DNA of 8,564 bases from Oscillospiraceae bacterium (GTDB taxonomy: Bacteria > Bacillota > Clostridia > Oscillospirales > UBA644), in the NCBI GenBank assembly GCA_015067385.1, contig SVMP01000090.1, positions 1 through 8,564 of the forward strand, in the 5' to 3' direction. Made by a program: the position numbers and the translations under genes. Under the pieces are notes generated by a model, which had not been told where the DNA came from, ran no database searches, and saw only the letters and a list, made by a program, of their open reading frames with translations. Every line of letters starts with the position of its first letter. Within the stretch, counting starts at the first letter, position 1. Of the stretch, positions 6,256 to 8,564 are shown in pieces.

Positions 6256-7509
6256 ACGTTTACCGTTTTCGAGAAGATATTTTTCTGCAGCAGCGCACCA
6301 GAGACCGTTGTTTGCAGCAACTATTTCACCGAGTTTCTGACATACGGGATCGTCGGACGAAGCAAGATCGTTAATAGCAGTAAGGGGCATATCGATGTGA
6401 TTGTAGATAAGCTTCTTTCCGCCGGGGATCGTGGGAAGATTGAGGGTCGTTTCTGCTGTAGCATTCAGACCGCCGATATGAGTAACCATAACAGCAGGGT
6501 CGATCTTTCCTTCGGATACCATTGCAAGACATTCACGCATGTCATCGGTGTTGCCGCCGCTGGTACCAACGATATGGGTCATGGAATAATGTACGTTATA
6601 GAAGTTGAGGCTTGCAGAGAATTCCGTATTGGTGGGACCGGCAAAGAAGTTGAGACAACCGTCTTTTGCAAGGAGTTTGTCTGCCTGTTCCACAACGGGT
6701 TTAACGGGAGCGAATACGAATACATCGTCGAAACCTTCGCCGTTTGCGAGAGATTTAAGATATTCGTTATCGTTTTCGGGTTTAGATGTGTTGACGTAAA
6801 CGAGTTTTACGCCGTTCTTTGCAGCTTCTTCAACTGTAAGAATAGACGCTGCTCTTTCAAGACGAGCATCATCGATATCGGTAACAACAAGAAGACCGGG
6901 TTTTCTGTCGCAATGAATAGCATAGTCGATAGCGCCGAGACCCATGGGACCAACACCTGCAAGAATAGCCATATTGCCGCCTTCGGTAATACCCATGAAA
7001 TGTTCGTACACACCGTATTTGGTATGATAGTTTGCATGGAAAGCACCGATAATACAGCTCATAGGTTCGGAAAGAGAACCGTAGAAGAAAGCATCGCCTG
7101 TATAATTAAGAAGGCAATCTTTTTCCATAACAATAGAAGGAATAACGATATATGTTGCAGCGCCGCCGATATATTTAAAAGAATAACCGGGAGCCGCATA
7201 AGGATTGAAGTCCGCATTAAGAGCAGGCTGAATAGAGAATTTCTGACCTGCTTTGAATTTATCCTGCCATTTTGCACCGACTTCAACTATTTCGCCGCAA
7301 AATTCGTGACCGATAATAATGGGGTTTTCAGCTATATCATTGGGAACGCGTTTATGATCTTCGCCCTGAATAGCTGCTTTATATGAAGACATACATACAC
7401 TGTCGGAAACGATCTTTGCAAGTATCTCATCATCTTTGATTGCAGGAAGTTCAAACTCTTCCAAACGCAGATCCTTTTTACCGTAAAGTCTGCAAGCTTT
7501 TGTTTTCAT
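6250..7509 (-). CDS. Zinc-binding medium-chain dehydrogenase, L-sorbose-1-phosphate reductase (SorE/YggP) type
   Basis: This 419-residue MDR-superfamily enzyme is probably an NAD(P)(H)-linked polyol/ketose-phosphate oxidoreductase. Catalytic zinc ligands are likely Cys39 (VCMSSYK), His68-Glu69 (IIGHE) and Glu148 (SLSEPMSC). The Rossmann motif is GVGPMG (185-190), followed by VVTDIDD (208-214) with Asp211, which suggests NAD(H). Stretches such as GAIDYAI, CLNFFAGPT, NFYNVHYS, VGTSGGNTDDM and IPGGKKLIYN match what is remembered of SorE/YggP proteins. The family includes SorE, which reduces L-sorbose 1-phosphate to sorbitol 6-phosphate. The usual structural-zinc loop (about 92-115) has no cysteines, so only the catalytic zinc is expected. 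The next gene carries an SrlD-like SDR domain, which in sorbose catabolism would oxidise sorbitol 6-phosphate to fructose 6-phosphate, so the two may act in series. The ATG at 7509 has AAGGAG seven bases upstream. The exact substrate is inferred. Confidence 0.87.
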   Translation of the reverse strand: MKTKACRLYGKKDLRLEEFELPAIKDDEILAKIVSDSVCMSSYKAAIQGEDHKRVPNDIAENPIIIGHEFCGEIVEVGAKWQDKFKAGQKFSIQPALNADFNPYAAPGYSFKYIGGAATYIVIPSIVMEKDCLLNYTGDAFFYGSLSEPMSCIIGAFHANYHTKYGVYEHFMGITEGGNMAILAGVGPMGLGAIDYAIHCDRKPGLLVVTDIDDARLERAASILTVEEAAKNGVKLVYVNTSKPENDNEYLKSLANGEGFDDVFVFAPVKPVVEQADKLLAKDGCLNFFAGPTNTEFSASLNFYNVHYSMTHIVGTSGGNTDDMRECLAMVSEGKIDPAVMVTHIGGLNATAETTLNLPTIPGGKKLIYNHIDMPLTAINDLASSDDPVCQKLGEIVAANNGLWCAAAEKYLLENGKRI

Positions 7510-7535
7510 AACAAATCTCCTTAATTTTTATTTCA

Positions 7536-7563
7536 ACTATAATTATTTAATATGACCTTTTAA
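7536..7563 (-). promoter_or_regulatory. Weak candidate promoter for the metabolic genes
   Basis: On the minus strand TTAAAA (7563-7558) is followed after 16 bases by TATAGT (7541-7536), four and five matches to the sigma-70/A consensus. It overlaps the end of the regulator gene and would give a leader of roughly 20-25 bases. The region is AT-rich, so chance is a serious alternative; read-through from upstream of the regulator is equally likely. Confidence 0.25.
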
Positions 7564-8564
7564 CTGTCTGAATTTTCCGGGAGAGACCCCAGTTACATTC
7601 TTGAAAACTTTTGAAAAATAACTTTGTTCTTCAAATCCTACCATAGAAGCGACATCTATTATGCTGAGAGAACTGTCGAGAAGCAACAATTTGCTTTTTT
7701 CAACACGGACATTGTTGATGTATGTTGAAAGATTTATCTTCATTTCGGATTTAAACAATTTACTCAAATAAGACGAAGAAAGAAAACCTTCTTTTGCAAT
7801 ATCGTCGAGAGATATTTTATGCATATAATTTGTGTTGATAAAAGCAACAACTTTTTGGATAACGTCTATATGTTTAATATCTTTCGAGGAAAAAATCATC
7901 TGTGTAAAAGAAGAAATTATCCTTGACATCCATGTCGAAATATCATCGATGGATTCAAGCGTCCATATCGTTTTCATATAATCAACGCTTATATCCAATA
8001 TTTTCTGACGGTTTACTCCGCCGTTTAAAGCCGCCGTTCTTGAAAGCTGGACAATAAGTTCCGCAACACGTGTTCTTATAACGTCTATATCGCCGCCCGT
8101 TGAAAAAAAGATATAACCCAATATCTCGTTGAGCAGACGTTGCGCCGTCTTCCTGTCGCCTCCGGAAAGAACATCAAGAAGTTCTTTTTCTTTGTAGATC
8201 GGGTACTCGGTTCTGTCCGAAATACCGTTTTTAAGATGAATAATATTTTCGCTGATCTCGCTTTGCTGTTCAAGATTTTCGCCTGTACTTAAAAGTTTAA
8301 CGGCATCTTTTCCGCTTGAATAAGACGCAAGATAATAAAGCATATTTGAATATGCGGTAACTTTTTCAAGAGGATATACGACTACATCGGCAAGCATTTC
8401 TTTTATTTCAGCTTTTTTTTCATCGCATAATTCTTTTTTATTTTGAATATATTCATCGAAATAATCCGAACGGTCGATTATAAGGATGGGACCTGCAATA
8501 GCCGTAACAATAACGGAATCTTCCATGAGAACGGGAGAAGCCGCATGAACAAAACCCATAGGGC
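7543..8564 (-). CDS. AraC-family transcriptional regulator with probable PocR-type sensor, 5' end outside window
   Basis: The reading frame stays open to the window edge. The ATG at 8559 has no visible ribosome binding site and is preceded by an in-frame Pro codon, so it is probably internal. Numbered from that ATG, residues 1-35 (GFVHAASPVL ... AIAGPILIIDRSDY) look like the end of a PocR ligand-binding domain, a fold known to bind small hydrocarbon-type metabolites. A mostly helical stretch follows (about 40-225). The C-terminal 110 residues are a double helix-turn-helix AraC domain: ISLDDIAKEGFLSSSYLSKLF (first HTH, about 249-269), then SIIDVASMVGFEEQSYFSKVF and the family signature GVSPGKFR. 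It lies 33 bases upstream of the dehydrogenase on the same strand, so it probably controls this operon and may be co-transcribed. Its codon use is looser than that of the enzyme genes (TTG leucine codons are present), as expected for a weakly expressed regulator. Confidence 0.88.
   Translation of the reverse strand, partial: PMGFVHAASPVLMEDSVIVTAIAGPILIIDRSDYFDEYIQNKKELCDEKKAEIKEMLADVVVYPLEKVTAYSNMLYYLASYSSGKDAVKLLSTGENLEQQSEISENIIHLKNGISDRTEYPIYKEKELLDVLSGGDRKTAQRLLNEILGYIFFSTGGDIDVIRTRVAELIVQLSRTAALNGGVNRQKILDISVDYMKTIWTLESIDDISTWMSRIISSFTQMIFSSKDIKHIDVIQKVVAFINTNYMHKISLDDIAKEGFLSSSYLSKLFKSEMKINLSTYINNVRVEKSKLLLLDSSLSIIDVASMVGFEEQSYFSKVFKNVTGVSPGKFRQLKGHIK

Noticed and set aside
8557..8559. 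ATG at 8559 as the true start of the AraC regulator
   Set aside because: No ribosome binding site is visible in the few bases left, the frame is open upstream, and the first residues look like the interior of a sensor domain.
1..8564. tRNA, rRNA, CRISPR array, insertion sequence or riboswitch
   Set aside because: Genes fill nearly the whole window. The gaps are 12 to 66 bases long and show no repeats with spacers, terminal inverted repeats or recognisable RNA structure.

Overview
All supported genes lie on the minus strand and read from position 8564 towards position 1, as one tight run of six genes with gaps of about 12 to 66 bases. The window looks like the middle of a catabolic operon cut at both ends. 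Strong AAGGAGG-type ribosome binding sites, moderate GC and an AraC regulator with a probable PocR-type sensor suggest an anaerobic Firmicute of the Clostridia, probably gut-associated. A spirochaete with similar gene content cannot be excluded. No RNA gene, transposon, CRISPR array or long intergenic region is present.

Layout in transcription order: (1) 8564-7543, the C-terminal part of an AraC-family regulator whose N-terminus lies outside the window; (2) 7509-6250, a medium-chain zinc dehydrogenase of the L-sorbose-1-phosphate reductase (SorE/YggP) type; (3) 6217-4244, a two-part protein with a class II (zinc) aldolase half followed by a short-chain dehydrogenase half that most resembles sorbitol-6-phosphate 2-dehydrogenase; (4) 4177-2822, the E2 acyltransferase of a 2-oxoacid or acetoin dehydrogenase complex, probably starting at TTG; (5) 2810-1443, dihydrolipoamide dehydrogenase (E3); (6) 1430 to beyond position 1, a thiamine diphosphate E1 component whose alpha domain is complete and which reads on out of the window, probably into a fused beta domain.

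Taken together, the regulator would sense a small metabolite. The two dehydrogenases could interconvert ketose, polyol and ketose phosphates. The aldolase half could cleave a hydroxy-ketone phosphate. The E1-E2-E3 complex would turn a resulting 2-oxoacid (or acetoin-like compound) into an acyl-CoA plus NADH. The families are well supported; the substrate and the full pathway are inference. The unusual points are the grouping of these modules, the E2-E3-E1 order, the insertion-bearing E1, the aldolase-SDR fusion with a degenerate second aldolase lobe, and an apparent TTG start for E2.
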